Shown here piece after piece: positions 8,181 to 16,950 of a DNA stretch of 64,000 bases (position 1 is the stretch's first letter; each line of letters begins with the position of its first letter). Source of the stretch: Erythrobacter longus. GTDB lineage: Bacteria > Pseudomonadota > Alphaproteobacteria > Sphingomonadales > Sphingomonadaceae. Made by a program: the position numbers and the translations under genes. The stretch is taken from positions 62,001 to 126,000 of the forward strand of contig NZ_JMIW01000009.1 in assembly GCF_000715015.1 (NCBI RefSeq). The letters run 5' to 3'. The notes beneath the pieces are model-generated. The model had not been told where the DNA came from, did not search any database, and worked only from the letters and a program-made list of their open reading frames with translations.

Positions 8181-8966
8181 ATGAGTTTGTCGCCACCCCT
8201 ATCCCCTGCCCGCCTCGACCGCTTTGCCCGCCACATCGTGCTGCCCGAAATCGGCGGCGCGGGTCAGGTTGCGCTTGCCGGTAAGCATATTGCGGTCATC
8301 GGGCTTGGCGGCATTGGCTCGCCGGCTTTGCAATATCTGGCTGGTGCCGGGATCGGGCGTTTTACCCTCGTTGATGACGATGTGGTGGATGCCAGCAATC
8401 TGCAACGCCAGACCATCTTTACCTCGCGCGATATCGGCCACGGCAAAGCGACAAGCGCGCGGCGCTGGCTCGCCAATTTCGACGACGCGCTCGAAGTGAA
8501 TATCTCTGACAGCCGCATCACCGCTGAAAACGTCGGCGATCTAATCGCAGGCGCGGACCTTGTGCTTGATGGAACCGACAATTTTGCAACCCGCCTTGCC
8601 GTGTCGGACGCCTGCGTGGCAGAGCGCGTGCCGCTCTTGTCCGCCGCTGTTGGCCGGTTTCAGGGCCAGGTCGGCGCGTTTGCCGGGCACTTGGTGGCAA
8701 GCCCATGCTACCGCTGTTTTGTCGGCGATGCTTTTGATGCAGAAGACTGCGACACCTGCGCCGAGGACGGAATGCTGGGCGCAATGGCCGGATGGACCGG
8801 CAGCTTTGCCGCGATGCAGGCGGTGCGAGTGCTCTTGTCTGGCGTCAGCCGTTTTGGCCAGCCCATGTGGGGCAAGCTTCATATCCTAGACGGAATGACG
8901 CCGGGAATGCGCACCCTTACCATTGCCAAAGACCCCGCGTGTAAGGGGTGTGGGCAAGCGGCCTAA
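8181..8966 (+). CDS. moeB: HesA/MoeB/ThiF family E1-like adenylyltransferase
   Basis: E1-like enzymes adenylate the C-terminal glycine of ubiquitin-like sulfur carriers (MoaD in molybdopterin synthesis, ThiS in thiamine synthesis). The 261-residue protein begins with RLDRFARHIVLPEIGGAGQ, then the Rossmann glycine motif VIGLGGIGSPALQYLAGAG, VDDDVVDASNLQRQ and the ATP-binding DGTDNFATR. Two CxxC pairs (CYRC and CKGC) fit the structural zinc, and CDTCAEDGML lies in the catalytic cysteine region. It lacks the C-terminal rhodanese domain of longer MoeB forms. Which carrier it serves cannot be told: no moa or thi genes are next to it. Confidence 0.8.
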   Translation: MSLSPPLSPARLDRFARHIVLPEIGGAGQVALAGKHIAVIGLGGIGSPALQYLAGAGIGRFTLVDDDVVDASNLQRQTIFTSRDIGHGKATSARRWLANFDDALEVNISDSRITAENVGDLIAGADLVLDGTDNFATRLAVSDACVAERVPLLSAAVGRFQGQVGAFAGHLVASPCYRCFVGDAFDAEDCDTCAEDGMLGAMAGWTGSFAAMQAVRVLLSGVSRFGQPMWGKLHILDGMTPGMRTLTIAKDPACKGCGQAA

Positions 8967-9058
8967 ATCCCCTTCCCTTTTTCCTACACGCCGGCATTCT
9001 GGCACGGGATTTTCTTGGATGCAGTTATCGGAAAATTCGTATGGCTAAAAATTTATGA

Positions 9059-9153
9059 GCAAAGTGTCTCATAGGATAAATCGCCAAGGGATTGAAAATT
9101 ATCGCTATTTAGGATTTCTTTTCCTACGCTATGAGACACATGTGTCTCATAGG
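9059..9153. repeat. Bipartite palindromic element, copy A
   Basis: A half-site TGTCTCATAG (9065-9074) is followed after 54 bp by a perfect 24-bp palindrome at 9129-9152, made of CTATGAGACACA and its exact reverse complement. The left part reads GCAAAGTGTCTCATAGG. A second copy with the same order and nearly the same spacing is at 52738-52833. Both copies point toward a plus-strand gene. The rest of the 331-bp gap between the moeB-like gene and yaaA shows nothing else clear. Confidence 0.85.
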
Positions 9154-9297
9154 GCGGTTTGGCAGCCATCCAATGGCACGGCGCATTGTGATTGAAGGGG
9201 TGATTGAAGGGACCCTGCAAACAAGCCGGGCGTTTACAACACAGCGCCAGAGCAACTAACCCATATTCAGACATTTCAAACTCAGGATCGACCGCAA

Positions 9298-10098
9298 ATG
9301 ATCACCCTCCTCTCGCCCGCCAAAAAGCTCAATTTTGATGAGCCGCAAACCTCGCTTGAGATCACTCGGCCGCGCCTTGAGGACGACACGCGCGAGATTG
9401 CTGGCGTTGCGAAAAAGCAATCGGCGAAGGCGCTCGCGAAACTGATGCACATCTCGGACAATCTGGCTGAGCTTAATGCCGAGCGGTTCAAGGCGTTTGA
9501 TCTGGACGGTCGGAGCAATTCGGCAAAGCCTGCGGGGCTCACCTTTGATGGCGACGTTTATTGGGGCTTGGAGGCGAAGTCCTTGGGTGATGAGACGCTT
9601 GCCTATGCGCAGGGCCATTTGCGCATTTTATCAGGGCTTTACGGCGTGCTGCGCCCGATGGATGCGATCCAGCCTTATCGGCTAGAGATGGGCACCAAGA
9701 TGAAAAACCCGCGCGGAAAATCGCTCTATGATTTCTGGGGCAGCCGGATTGGTGAGCAGCTTGCAGGCGACCTTGAAGGCCACGGCGATCCTACGGTCGT
9801 GAACTTGGCGAGCAATGAATATTTCAAAGCGGTCGATACCTCCGCACTTCCGGGCAAAGTGATCGAGGCAACCTTCCTCAATGTCAAAGACGGCGAGGCG
9901 CGGCGGCTGATGTATCACGTCAAGTTTGGCCGCGGCCTGATGGCGCGCTGGATCATGGAGAACCGGATCGAGAAAGCCGACGACCTCAAGGGCTTTGATG
10001 CGGAAGGGTATTCGCTGGACGCAAGCGCCTCGAGCGAGACGCAGTTGGTGTTCACAAGGCCGCAGCCCGCTCTCAAAAAGCCAGCAGCGAAGAAGTAG
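9298..10098 (+). CDS. yaaA: YaaA (DUF328) peroxide-stress protein
   Basis: YaaA lowers intracellular free iron and limits Fenton damage during hydrogen peroxide stress in E. coli, and is reported to bind DNA. The 266-residue product shows the family start ITLLSPAKKLNFDEP, the HISDNLAELNAERFKAF segment, GLEAKSLGDETLAYAQGHLRILSGLYGVLRP (read in parts), and PYRLEMGTK with LYDFWG and NLASNEYFKAV. It stands alone, with the palindromic element 145 bp upstream as the only visible regulatory candidate. It is convergent to cobB. Confidence 0.94.
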   Translation: MITLLSPAKKLNFDEPQTSLEITRPRLEDDTREIAGVAKKQSAKALAKLMHISDNLAELNAERFKAFDLDGRSNSAKPAGLTFDGDVYWGLEAKSLGDETLAYAQGHLRILSGLYGVLRPMDAIQPYRLEMGTKMKNPRGKSLYDFWGSRIGEQLAGDLEGHGDPTVVNLASNEYFKAVDTSALPGKVIEATFLNVKDGEARRLMYHVKFGRGLMARWIMENRIEKADDLKGFDAEGYSLDASASSETQLVFTRPQPALKKPAAKK

Positions 10099-10104
10099 GA
10101 GGTG

Positions 10105-10806
10105 CTACCCCCCGAGCACCTCATCTACCCACGCAGGCACCACTTGCGTCGCGGGGCCATGGCGGGCTTCGTGGAAAATCGCGGTGCCTTCGCTTGGCTC
10201 AAGATTAAGTTCCAAGGTGCGTGCACCAAGGCGTTTGGCCTGCTGGACAAAGCCAGCTGCCGGGTAAACCGCGCCGCTGGTGCCAATGGAAACGAACAGG
10301 TCGCATTGCAGCATCGCCTCTTCGATCCGGCGCATCTGGTACGGGATTTCGCCAAACCACACGACGTCGGGGCGCAGTGTTGGCGCTTGGCAAACGGGAC
10401 ACGGCGGGCGCTCTAACATGGGTCCTTCCCAGCGGGACCGGGTTTCGCAAGCATTGCACAGGGCCGACTTCAACTCGCCGTGCATATGGCAAACATTGGT
10501 TGATCCGCCGCGTTCGTGGAGGTCATCAACATTCTGAGTAACAAGGAGAAATTGACCTCGAAACTCGCGCTCCAACCGGGCAAGCGCCACGTGGGCCGCA
10601 TTGGGCTCCACATCCGCCAAAGCCGCCCTTCGCGCATCGTAAAAGCCAAGCACAAGATCAGGATCGCGGGCAAAGCCTTGCGGCGTTGCCACATCCTCGA
10701 TGGAGTGTTTTTCCCACAAACCGCCATGATCGCGAAACGTGTCAATCCCGCTTTCTGCGGAAATCCCGGCTCCTGTTAGGATGACGATGCGTGAAACCTG
10801 TGTCAT
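10105..10806 (-). CDS. cobB: NAD-dependent protein deacylase of the sirtuin family (CobB)
   Basis: CobB removes acetyl and succinyl groups from lysines using NAD+. The 233-residue product has GAGISAESGIDTFRDHGGLW, the TQNVDDLHERGG motif, the catalytic histidine in CHMHGEL and two cysteine pairs (CNAC and CPVC) for zinc. The FYDARR segment keeps the Tyr and Arg typical of class III desuccinylase sirtuins, so acyl specificity may be broad. The start at 10806 (MTQVSRIVILTGAG) fits the family; the longer frame to 10842 would run onto the dapB start. It is divergent from dapB with a 35-bp gap. Confidence 0.94.
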   Translation of the reverse strand: MTQVSRIVILTGAGISAESGIDTFRDHGGLWEKHSIEDVATPQGFARDPDLVLGFYDARRAALADVEPNAAHVALARLEREFRGQFLLVTQNVDDLHERGGSTNVCHMHGELKSALCNACETRSRWEGPMLERPPCPVCQAPTLRPDVVWFGEIPYQMRRIEEAMLQCDLFVSIGTSGAVYPAAGFVQQAKRLGARTLELNLEPSEGTAIFHEARHGPATQVVPAWVDEVLGG

Positions 10807-10841
10807 GGACAGATTGAAACACGGCATATTGAGGTAAAGCA

Positions 10842-11570
10842 ATGGCGAGGTTCGGAATTATCGGCAGCAAAGGGCGTATGGGGCAGGCGCTGGCCGCAGC
10901 GATTGCAGAGGCTGGGCACACGCTGGCAGGGGGCGTGGATGCAGGCGAATTACCGGGGCCGTTGGCGCTTGAATGCGATGTGTTGATCGACTTTTCCGCA
11001 CCCACTGCGCTTGATGCGAACCTTAAGGCGGCGCGAGTTGCGGGCATTCCCATCCTGATCGGTACAACGGGCCTTGAAGAGGCAAACTTTGCAAGCGTCG
11101 AGGATGCGGCCAAGGCCATCCCCGTCCTGCAAACGGGCAACACCTCGCTTGGCGTGACATTGCTATCTGCGCTGGTGCGCCAAGCGGCGCAAAGGTTGGG
11201 TGATGACTGGGACATCGAAGTCCTTGAAATGCACCACCGCATGAAGGTCGATGCCCCGTCTGGCACGGCCAAGCTTCTGGGCGAGGCAGCAGCGAGCGCG
11301 CGCGGGGTGGACCTGGCGCAGGCAATGGACAGCGGGCGGCACGGACAAACAGGGGCAAGAAAGCCGGGCGACATCGGCTTTGCAACCTTGCGCGGCGGGA
11401 CGGTTGCAGGCGATCACTCTGTAATCTTTGCAGGGAACGAAGAACGCCTCACACTCTCTCATTCCGCCGAAAACCGCATGATTTTTGCACGCGGCGCTGT
11501 GCGGGGGGCAGAGTGGTTGATCGGCAAGCCCCAAGGGCGCTACACGATGGAACACGTACTGGATCTTTGA
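10842..11570 (+). CDS. dapB: 4-hydroxy-tetrahydrodipicolinate reductase
   Basis: DapB reduces the cyclic intermediate of the diaminopimelate/lysine pathway with NAD(P)H. The 242-residue protein has the N-terminal dinucleotide motif FGIIGSKGRMGQAL, LIDFSAPTA, IGTTGL, and the catalytic/substrate segment LEMHHRMKVDAPSGTA with the conserved His pair and Lys. It ends with the TMEHVLDL type tail. GAGG precedes the ATG. dapE of the same pathway lies at 15291-16448 on the other strand. Confidence 0.97.
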   Translation: MARFGIIGSKGRMGQALAAAIAEAGHTLAGGVDAGELPGPLALECDVLIDFSAPTALDANLKAARVAGIPILIGTTGLEEANFASVEDAAKAIPVLQTGNTSLGVTLLSALVRQAAQRLGDDWDIEVLEMHHRMKVDAPSGTAKLLGEAAASARGVDLAQAMDSGRHGQTGARKPGDIGFATLRGGTVAGDHSVIFAGNEERLTLSHSAENRMIFARGAVRGAEWLIGKPQGRYTMEHVLDL

Positions 11571-11604
11571 GGTCGGTAAGTTTGGCAAGGTCGGGGGGAC
11601 CAAA

Positions 11605-12468
11605 ATGGCAGGATTGAGGGCTAAGCTTTACGAACAGCTCTTTGTCGGCGCGCATCCTGACGGGCGGCTCACCGTCCTCAACCGGCTACTGATCGTGACG
11701 ATTATCCTCGCCGTTCTGGGGGCAGCTTTGGGGACAGAGCCAGAGCTTTCCGATGGCACGCATCGCGCCTTGCTCATCGCCGAACTCGTTTTTGGCACCA
11801 TCTTCCTGGGTGAATATGTAGCGCGGGTTTACGCCGCAGCCGAAGCGCCGGGAGAGGGGTCGGCCTGGTCAAAGCGCTGGGCATTCATGCGCAGTTGGCT
11901 TGGCATTGTTGACCTGATCGTGGTGGTCGCAACGCTTGCGCCTCTTATCGCAGGCGATGCAGCGGTCTTGCGGGTTATCAGGCTTTTCCGCGTGATCGCG
12001 GTGATGAAATTTGGCCGCTTCAACCAAGCCATCCAATCGGTGTGGAGGGCGATTGCCGACCGCGGCGATGATTTGATCGTAACCGCGGCGCTGGCGTTTG
12101 TCTTTGTCCTGACAGGGGCCACTTTGCTCCACGTCGTGGAGGGCCACATTCAGCCCGAGCCCTTTGGCTCGATCCCGCGCGCGCTTTGGTGGGCGGTTAT
12201 CACGCTGACCACGGTGGGATATGGCGATGCCTATCCGATTACGATCGTGGGCAAGATTATCGGAGGGCTTCTGGCGATGTCAGGGGTTGCGTTTGTCGCC
12301 ATGCCCACCGGCATTATCGCAGCCGCCTTCTCCGATGCGATGCAAGAGCGCCGCGACCAGAAAATCCAGGAAATGCGCGAGCATCTGGAGCGCTTGGATG
12401 AGATCGACGAAAATGTCGTCGCCAAGCTTGAGCAGTTGGAGCGGGCAAGCCACAAGCCGCCTGAATGA
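11605..12468 (+). CDS. Voltage-gated-type potassium channel (ion transporter)
   Basis: A 287-residue six-helix channel. Hydrophobic segments fall near residues 26-44, 55-72, 98-115, 119-136, 157-174 and 221-240. The selectivity filter is TTVGYGDAYP, the K+ channel signature, preceded by the pore helix ALWWAVIT. The S4-like segment VLRVIRLFRVIAVMKFGR carries spaced arginines, so voltage sensing is plausible. The tail from about residue 245 (DAMQERRDQKIQEMREHLERLDEI) is predicted coiled coil and could help tetramerise. It is followed 13 bp later by nth, so the two may be cotranscribed. Confidence 0.88.
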   Translation: MAGLRAKLYEQLFVGAHPDGRLTVLNRLLIVTIILAVLGAALGTEPELSDGTHRALLIAELVFGTIFLGEYVARVYAAAEAPGEGSAWSKRWAFMRSWLGIVDLIVVVATLAPLIAGDAAVLRVIRLFRVIAVMKFGRFNQAIQSVWRAIADRGDDLIVTAALAFVFVLTGATLLHVVEGHIQPEPFGSIPRALWWAVITLTTVGYGDAYPITIVGKIIGGLLAMSGVAFVAMPTGIIAAAFSDAMQERRDQKIQEMREHLERLDEIDENVVAKLEQLERASHKPPE

Positions 12469-12481
12469 AACAGATAGCACC

Positions 12482-13132
12482 ATGACCAAAGACCAGATTT
12501 TCGAGTTCTTCCGGCGCTTGGCCGAAGACAATCCCGAGCCTGAAACCGAGCTTGAATATGGCAATGCCTATCAGCTGGTGGTGGCAGTGGCTTTGTCGGC
12601 GCAGGCGACCGATGTGGGGGTAAACAAGGCGACGCGGGCGCTGTTTGCGCAGGTCAAAACGCCGCAACAGATGCTGGAGTTGGGGCTTGAGGGGTTGATC
12701 GGGCATATCAAGACGATTGGCCTGTTCAACTCCAAAGCGAAGAATGTGATCGCTTTGTCGCAGCTTCTGATCGACGAATATGGGGGCGAGGTTCCCGACA
12801 CGCGCGATGATCTGGTGCGATTGCCCGGAGTGGGGCGCAAGACCGCCAATGTCGTGCTCAACTGCTGGTTCAAACAAGAAACCTTTGCGGTCGATACGCA
12901 TATCCTGCGGGTGGGCAATCGCACGGGGCTGGCCAAAGGCAAGATGCCCGAAAGCGTGGAGGCGAAGCTTGAGAAACGCGTGCCCCAGCCTTTCCGCCTT
13001 CACGCGCATCACTGGCTGATCCTGCATGGCCGATATGTGTGCAAGGCAAGGACGCCGGAGTGCTGGCGCTGTGGTCAGGTGGACTTGTGCAGCTTCCGCA
13101 AGAAGGTGTTGGAGAAGCCGAAGGGGCGGTGA
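12482..13132 (+). CDS. nth: Endonuclease III
   Basis: Nth removes oxidised pyrimidines and cleaves abasic sites. The 216-residue protein has the helix-hairpin-helix LPGVGRKTANVVL with catalytic Lys, the catalytic Asp in AVDTHILRVGNRTGL, and the C-terminal iron-sulfur cluster pattern C-x6-C-x2-C-x5-C in CKARTPECWRCGQVDLC. The frame is open upstream inside the channel gene; the ATG at 12482 matches the family start. Confidence 0.97.
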   Translation: MTKDQIFEFFRRLAEDNPEPETELEYGNAYQLVVAVALSAQATDVGVNKATRALFAQVKTPQQMLELGLEGLIGHIKTIGLFNSKAKNVIALSQLLIDEYGGEVPDTRDDLVRLPGVGRKTANVVLNCWFKQETFAVDTHILRVGNRTGLAKGKMPESVEAKLEKRVPQPFRLHAHHWLILHGRYVCKARTPECWRCGQVDLCSFRKKVLEKPKGR

Positions 13133-13194
13133 CTCATACAGCGTTCACAACTGCGCGCGCATTCTCACCTTGAGGGCCAAACAGGAGAGATCGT

Positions 13195-13611
13195 ATGAAC
13201 CGTTCACCGCTTTTCGCTGCCCCAGCCATCGCCACTCTAATCGCTGTTGGAGCCTGCGCTCCGGTTGAGGGCTCAAGCCGCGCTGACCCAGCTTTGGCGG
13301 GGCCCGCGGTTAAAGTCGTGGGTGAGGCGAAGAATTGCATCCGCACACAGGCCATCCGCCAATCTCGTGTGCGAAGCGACCAAGTGATCGACTTTGAGAT
13401 GATCGGCGGCCAAGTCTATCGCTCGACCCTGCCCAACCGGTGTCCAAGACTGGGATTTGAGCGTGGGTTTTCCTACGCCACATCAATCAACCAATTGTGC
13501 AAGCAGGATATTATCCGGGTGATCTCACCGGTTGCCGGCCAGCTTGATCTGGGCGCAGGCTGCGGCCTTGGTGAGTTTGTACCGGTCGAATACATCACAT
13601 CAGACGAGTGA
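13195..13611 (+). CDS. DUF6491-like lipoprotein
   Basis: A 138-residue protein with a basic N-terminus and a hydrophobic stretch ending in a VGAC lipobox at about residue 21, so it is probably a lipoprotein. The mature part has CIRTQAIRQSRVRSDQVIDFEM, RSTLPNRCPRLGF and an INQLCKQDIIRV motif; this paired-cysteine pattern is that of DUF6491 proteins of sphingomonads. Function is unknown. AGGAGAG precedes the ATG. Its end overlaps the convergent GNAT gene by 12 bp. Confidence 0.8.
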   Translation: MNRSPLFAAPAIATLIAVGACAPVEGSSRADPALAGPAVKVVGEAKNCIRTQAIRQSRVRSDQVIDFEMIGGQVYRSTLPNRCPRLGFERGFSYATSINQLCKQDIIRVISPVAGQLDLGAGCGLGEFVPVEYITSDE

Positions 13612-14028
13612 CTTGCTCAAATAATGCGACGCATACCCCTTCGGACGACCGGGCAGCGTTGCCATAAGCGCATAGCCGAGCTTCTCGTAGAACGGTTTTG
13701 CCTGCCAGCTTGTGGTCTCGACCAAGGCTTTCTCGCAATTGTGCCCGCGCGCAAAATCCTCTGCCTCGCTCATCAGCTCTGCGCCGATCCCTGACCCGCG
13801 CGCAGCTTCGTCCAGCCACACAAGCTCGATGTGCAGCGTGTTCCAGTAGCAAGTGGCTCTGATGCCGCCTTGGAGCGTGCCAGCGTCATCTTTGGCGAGC
13901 ACGAAGAAGCGCACCTCATCGGCGATCTCTTCAAGATCGGGCACGTGGCGCTTGTTAAAGTCGATAATGCCTTGGCTGAGCGCTCCGGCGTCCTTTTCGG
14001 ACGGATCACGCTCAACGCTGATCGGCAT
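13600..14028 (-). CDS. GNAT family N-acetyltransferase
   Basis: A 142-residue acetyltransferase-like protein. The acetyl-CoA loop is visible as LVWLDEAARGSGIGAELM (R/Q-x-x-G-x-G/A pattern), followed by the helix SEAEDFARGHNCEKALVET and the C-terminal PFYEKLGYALMATLPG typical of the fold. The substrate is unknown. Its ATG overlaps the stop of the upstream symporter by one base (TGATG), so it is probably translationally coupled in a dapE-symporter-GNAT operon. Confidence 0.85.
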   Translation of the reverse strand: MPISVERDPSEKDAGALSQGIIDFNKRHVPDLEEIADEVRFFVLAKDDAGTLQGGIRATCYWNTLHIELVWLDEAARGSGIGAELMSEAEDFARGHNCEKALVETTSWQAKPFYEKLGYALMATLPGRPKGYASHYLSKSLV

Positions 14029-15284
14029 TACACATCGTCAGCCGAGATCAACTCAGCCCGGTCAAGTTCGCCGGTTAGCGCCGCAACTGTCACCGCCACC
14101 GCCGCGTCGCCGCTGACGTTGGTGGTTGTGCGCATCATATCCATGATCCGGTCGATGCCAGCCACCAGAGCAATGGTTTCCAGCGGCACGCCGACCGCGC
14201 CGAACACCAGCACCATCATGATCAGGCCAGAGCCCGGAATGCCTGCCGCTCCGATAGCGCCAAGCGTGCCGAGAACCGAGATCAGGACATAGTCGCCCCA
14301 GCTCAAATCCACCCCGAACACCTGCGCCCCGAACAATGTCGCGAGGCCCAGATACATAGCGGTGCCGTTCATATTGATCGTCGCACCAAGGCTGATGACG
14401 AAGCTTGCAACCGAGTTCGACACGCCAAGGTTCCTGCGGGCACAGCGCAAGGTGACGGGCAATGTCGCATTGGAGCTGGCCGTGGAATAGCTCACCGCCA
14501 TGGCGTCGATGATGCCGCGGAAGAAGTCAATCACCGGTAGTTTGGCGATGAATTTGATCATCCCACCATAGATGAGCCCGATGATGAGGAAGCATCCAAG
14601 ATAGTTCAGTACCACCACAATGCCGAGCGCCTGAAGCGCATCAACGCCCAGCGTGCCCGCAACCCAGGCCATCAGCGCAAAGACGCCGAACGGGGTCAGC
14701 TCCATCACCACCATAGTGACTTTCTGCATCACGACGCTGCCGGATTCGAAGATTTTGAGCACGGGCTCGCCTTCTTCCTTGGCCATCAAAATGCCGATAC
14801 CGATCAGAAGCGAGAAGATGATGAGCGGAAGCACGTTCACATCCGCCATGACCTGAACCGGGCTCGAGGGGACCATTTCGAGGATCATCTGCTGGACGGT
14901 AACTCCGTCTTCTTGCCGCGCCTGAGCGCGTTCGAGAGCGGCCGCGTCCAAATTCATCGCGCTTGCATCAAGGCCAGCGCCCGGCTGCACCAGAGTGCCA
15001 ATCCCAAGGCCCAGCCACACCGCCATTTGCCCGGTCACAACAAAGAGAAGAAGCGCGCGCCAACCGACGCTGCCAAGCTTGCGCAAGTCCCCGATACTGG
15101 CGACCCCTGCCACAAGACTGAAGAAGATCAGCGGCACGACCAGCATCTTGATAAAGGCGATGAAGATATCGCCCACGATTTTGATGGACGCAGCCCCCGG
15201 CCCCCAGAAATAACCGACGATAATGCCAAGAATAAGAGCGCCAATCACCCGCTGCCACAGCGGAATTGCGAACCACGTTTTCAT
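14028..15284 (-). CDS. Dicarboxylate/amino acid:cation symporter (DAACS family)
   Basis: A 418-residue secondary transporter of the glutamate/C4-dicarboxylate family, importing acidic amino acids or dicarboxylates with Na+ or H+. It shows the N-terminal helix MKTWFAIPLWQRVIGALILG, the serine-rich re-entrant loop AVSYSTASSNATLPVTL, the GATINMNGTAMYLG motif in helix 7 and the PGSGLIMMV second hairpin. Many hydrophobic segments fit eight helices plus two hairpins. It starts 6 bp after dapE ends, implying one transcript. Confidence 0.92.
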   Translation of the reverse strand: MKTWFAIPLWQRVIGALILGIIVGYFWGPGAASIKIVGDIFIAFIKMLVVPLIFFSLVAGVASIGDLRKLGSVGWRALLLFVVTGQMAVWLGLGIGTLVQPGAGLDASAMNLDAAALERAQARQEDGVTVQQMILEMVPSSPVQVMADVNVLPLIIFSLLIGIGILMAKEEGEPVLKIFESGSVVMQKVTMVVMELTPFGVFALMAWVAGTLGVDALQALGIVVVLNYLGCFLIIGLIYGGMIKFIAKLPVIDFFRGIIDAMAVSYSTASSNATLPVTLRCARRNLGVSNSVASFVISLGATINMNGTAMYLGLATLFGAQVFGVDLSWGDYVLISVLGTLGAIGAAGIPGSGLIMMVLVFGAVGVPLETIALVAGIDRIMDMMRTTTNVSGDAAVAVTVAALTGELDRAELISADDV

Positions 15285-15290
15285 GCGTTC

Positions 15291-16448
15291 TTACGCCTCT
15301 TCTTGGGTTGTTTTGAGCGTGAATGCGCCCAGAGCAGCTTTTGTGTAAATCCGTGCTAGCGCATCCAGATCAGGAATGGCCACCGCTTCGTTGCGCTTGT
15401 GCATAGTTGCATTGCACAGGCCAAATTCAATGACGGGGCAAACGCTGCGAAGGAACCGCGCATCGGACGTGCCGCCGGTGGTGGAGGCTTCCGGGGTGAC
15501 GCCTGTCTCTTCCTCCACCGCCTTTGCCAGCATGTTGGAAAATGCGCCGGGAGCGGTCAGGAACGGCTCGCCCGAGATGATCGGCAAAGCGCGCCCACCA
15601 TGATTTTCGGCAATCGCTGCGACACGTTCAGACAGGCTGTGGCCGGAATGAAGGTCGTTGAAGCGGATCGAAATCCGCGCACGCGCCTCAGCCGGGATTA
15701 CATTGTGCGCCTTGTTTCCCACCTCGATATCGGTGACCTCAAGGTTGGAGGGCTGGAACCAGTCGGTGCCTGTATCGAGCATCAATTCGTCCAGTTCCTT
15801 TAGCATCGCGACAAGCTTGGGAATGGGGTTATCCGCAAGGTGCGGGTAGGCGACGTGGCCTTGCGTACCCTCAACCGTAAGCCAGATATTGACCGAGCCA
15901 CGGCGGCCAATTTTCATCATATCGCCGAGGCGATTGACGGATGTAGGCTCGCCCACAAGGCACAGGTCCGGCTGAATACCTTGCCCGCGCATATAGTCGA
16001 TCAGCGCGCGCGTTCCGTGGAGTGCCGGACCCTCTTCATCGCCTGTGATGATGAAGCTGATCGTGCCTGCGTCCGCTGGAATATCGTGCGACGCTGCGAC
16101 CATGCAGGCAATCGCGCTTTTCATATCGACCGCGCCCCGGCCATATAGGAGCTCGCCTTGTGTCGTGGGCTCGAACGGATCGCTTTCCCACCCATCTCCC
16201 GGTGGCACCACATCAAGGTGGCCTGCAAAGGCAAAATGTCTGGAGCCTTCTGGCCCTTTGCGGATGGCAAAGAGGTTTTCAACCGGCGCCTCATCGCTGC
16301 CTTCTTCGCCATCCCCGCGCGTAAAGCGGTGGATGTCAAAGCCCAGCGGTTTCAGCATCGCTTCCATCACATCGAACACTTCGCCGGTCGCAGGCGTTAC
16401 GGAAGGCGCTGAAATTAGGCGCTTAGCGTAGTCTAAAGCTATACTCAT
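15291..16448 (-). CDS. dapE: Succinyl-diaminopimelate desuccinylase
   Basis: DapE hydrolyses N-succinyl-LL-diaminopimelate, a late step toward meso-DAP and lysine. The 385-residue M20-family protein has the zinc ligands in FAGHLDVVPPGDGW and YGRGAVDMKSAIACMV, the catalytic Glu in ITGDEEGPALHGT and the dimerisation domain start GRRGSVNIWLTVEGTQGHVAYP. The ATG at 16448 gives MSIALDYAKRLISAPSVTP, a typical DapE N-terminus; the ten upstream codons are probably not translated. It heads the operon and is divergent from the cupin gene with 29 bp between starts. Confidence 0.96.
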   Translation of the reverse strand: MSIALDYAKRLISAPSVTPATGEVFDVMEAMLKPLGFDIHRFTRGDGEEGSDEAPVENLFAIRKGPEGSRHFAFAGHLDVVPPGDGWESDPFEPTTQGELLYGRGAVDMKSAIACMVAASHDIPADAGTISFIITGDEEGPALHGTRALIDYMRGQGIQPDLCLVGEPTSVNRLGDMMKIGRRGSVNIWLTVEGTQGHVAYPHLADNPIPKLVAMLKELDELMLDTGTDWFQPSNLEVTDIEVGNKAHNVIPAEARARISIRFNDLHSGHSLSERVAAIAENHGGRALPIISGEPFLTAPGAFSNMLAKAVEEETGVTPEASTTGGTSDARFLRSVCPVIEFGLCNATMHKRNEAVAIPDLDALARIYTKAALGAFTLKTTQEEA

Positions 16449-16477
16449 AACGCAACAGCTAGCAGGAGATGCGCCCA

Positions 16478-16945
16478 ATGCCCAAGCTTGATTTGAATGC
16501 CATCGCGCAAACCAATGCGACTGGATACCCTGCGCCTTTCAATGAGCCGGTCAGGGGCCGCCATTATCGCCGATTGGCACCGGCTGCGGGCATGGAGAAA
16601 CTGCGCGCAAGCCATGTCGTGCTGGAGCCGGGCGCATGGTCATCACAGCGCCATTGGCACCGTAGCATTGACGAGCTTCTGGTGATGATTTCGGGCGAGG
16701 CCGTCTTGGTCGAGGACGCGGGCGAAACCGTCATTCGCGCAGGCGATGTGGTGGCATGGCCAGCAGGCGAGAAAAACGGCCACCATTTGCAAAACCGGGG
16801 TGATGCGCAATGCGTGTTCCTGGTTGCCGCTGCGGGTGACCACGAAACTGACGGCGGCGAATATCCAGATATCGACATGGTGTTTGAGCCCGGCGGATAT
16901 TTCCGACGCGACGGGACACGGTACGAAACGGATCGCATCCCGTAA
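16478..16945 (+). CDS. Cupin-domain protein
   Basis: A 155-residue single-domain beta-barrel protein. Cupin motif 1 includes HWHRSIDELLVMISGEAVL, whose two His and Glu can bind a metal, and motif 2 is AGDVVAWPAGEKNGHHLQN. Such proteins are sensors, isomerases or small dioxygenases; the substrate cannot be told. AGGAG lies nine bases before the ATG at 16478, preferred over the ATG at 16469, which abuts the same AGGAG. It is convergent with the GST gene. Confidence 0.85.
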   Translation: MPKLDLNAIAQTNATGYPAPFNEPVRGRHYRRLAPAAGMEKLRASHVVLEPGAWSSQRHWHRSIDELLVMISGEAVLVEDAGETVIRAGDVVAWPAGEKNGHHLQNRGDAQCVFLVAAAGDHETDGGEYPDIDMVFEPGGYFRRDGTRYETDRIP

Positions 16946-16950
16946 CCGCC

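Noticed and set aside
7744..8284. Two short plus-strand frames after dnaA
   Set aside because: No ribosome site and no recognisable family; the second runs through the REP-like repeat and into the moeB-like gene in another frame.
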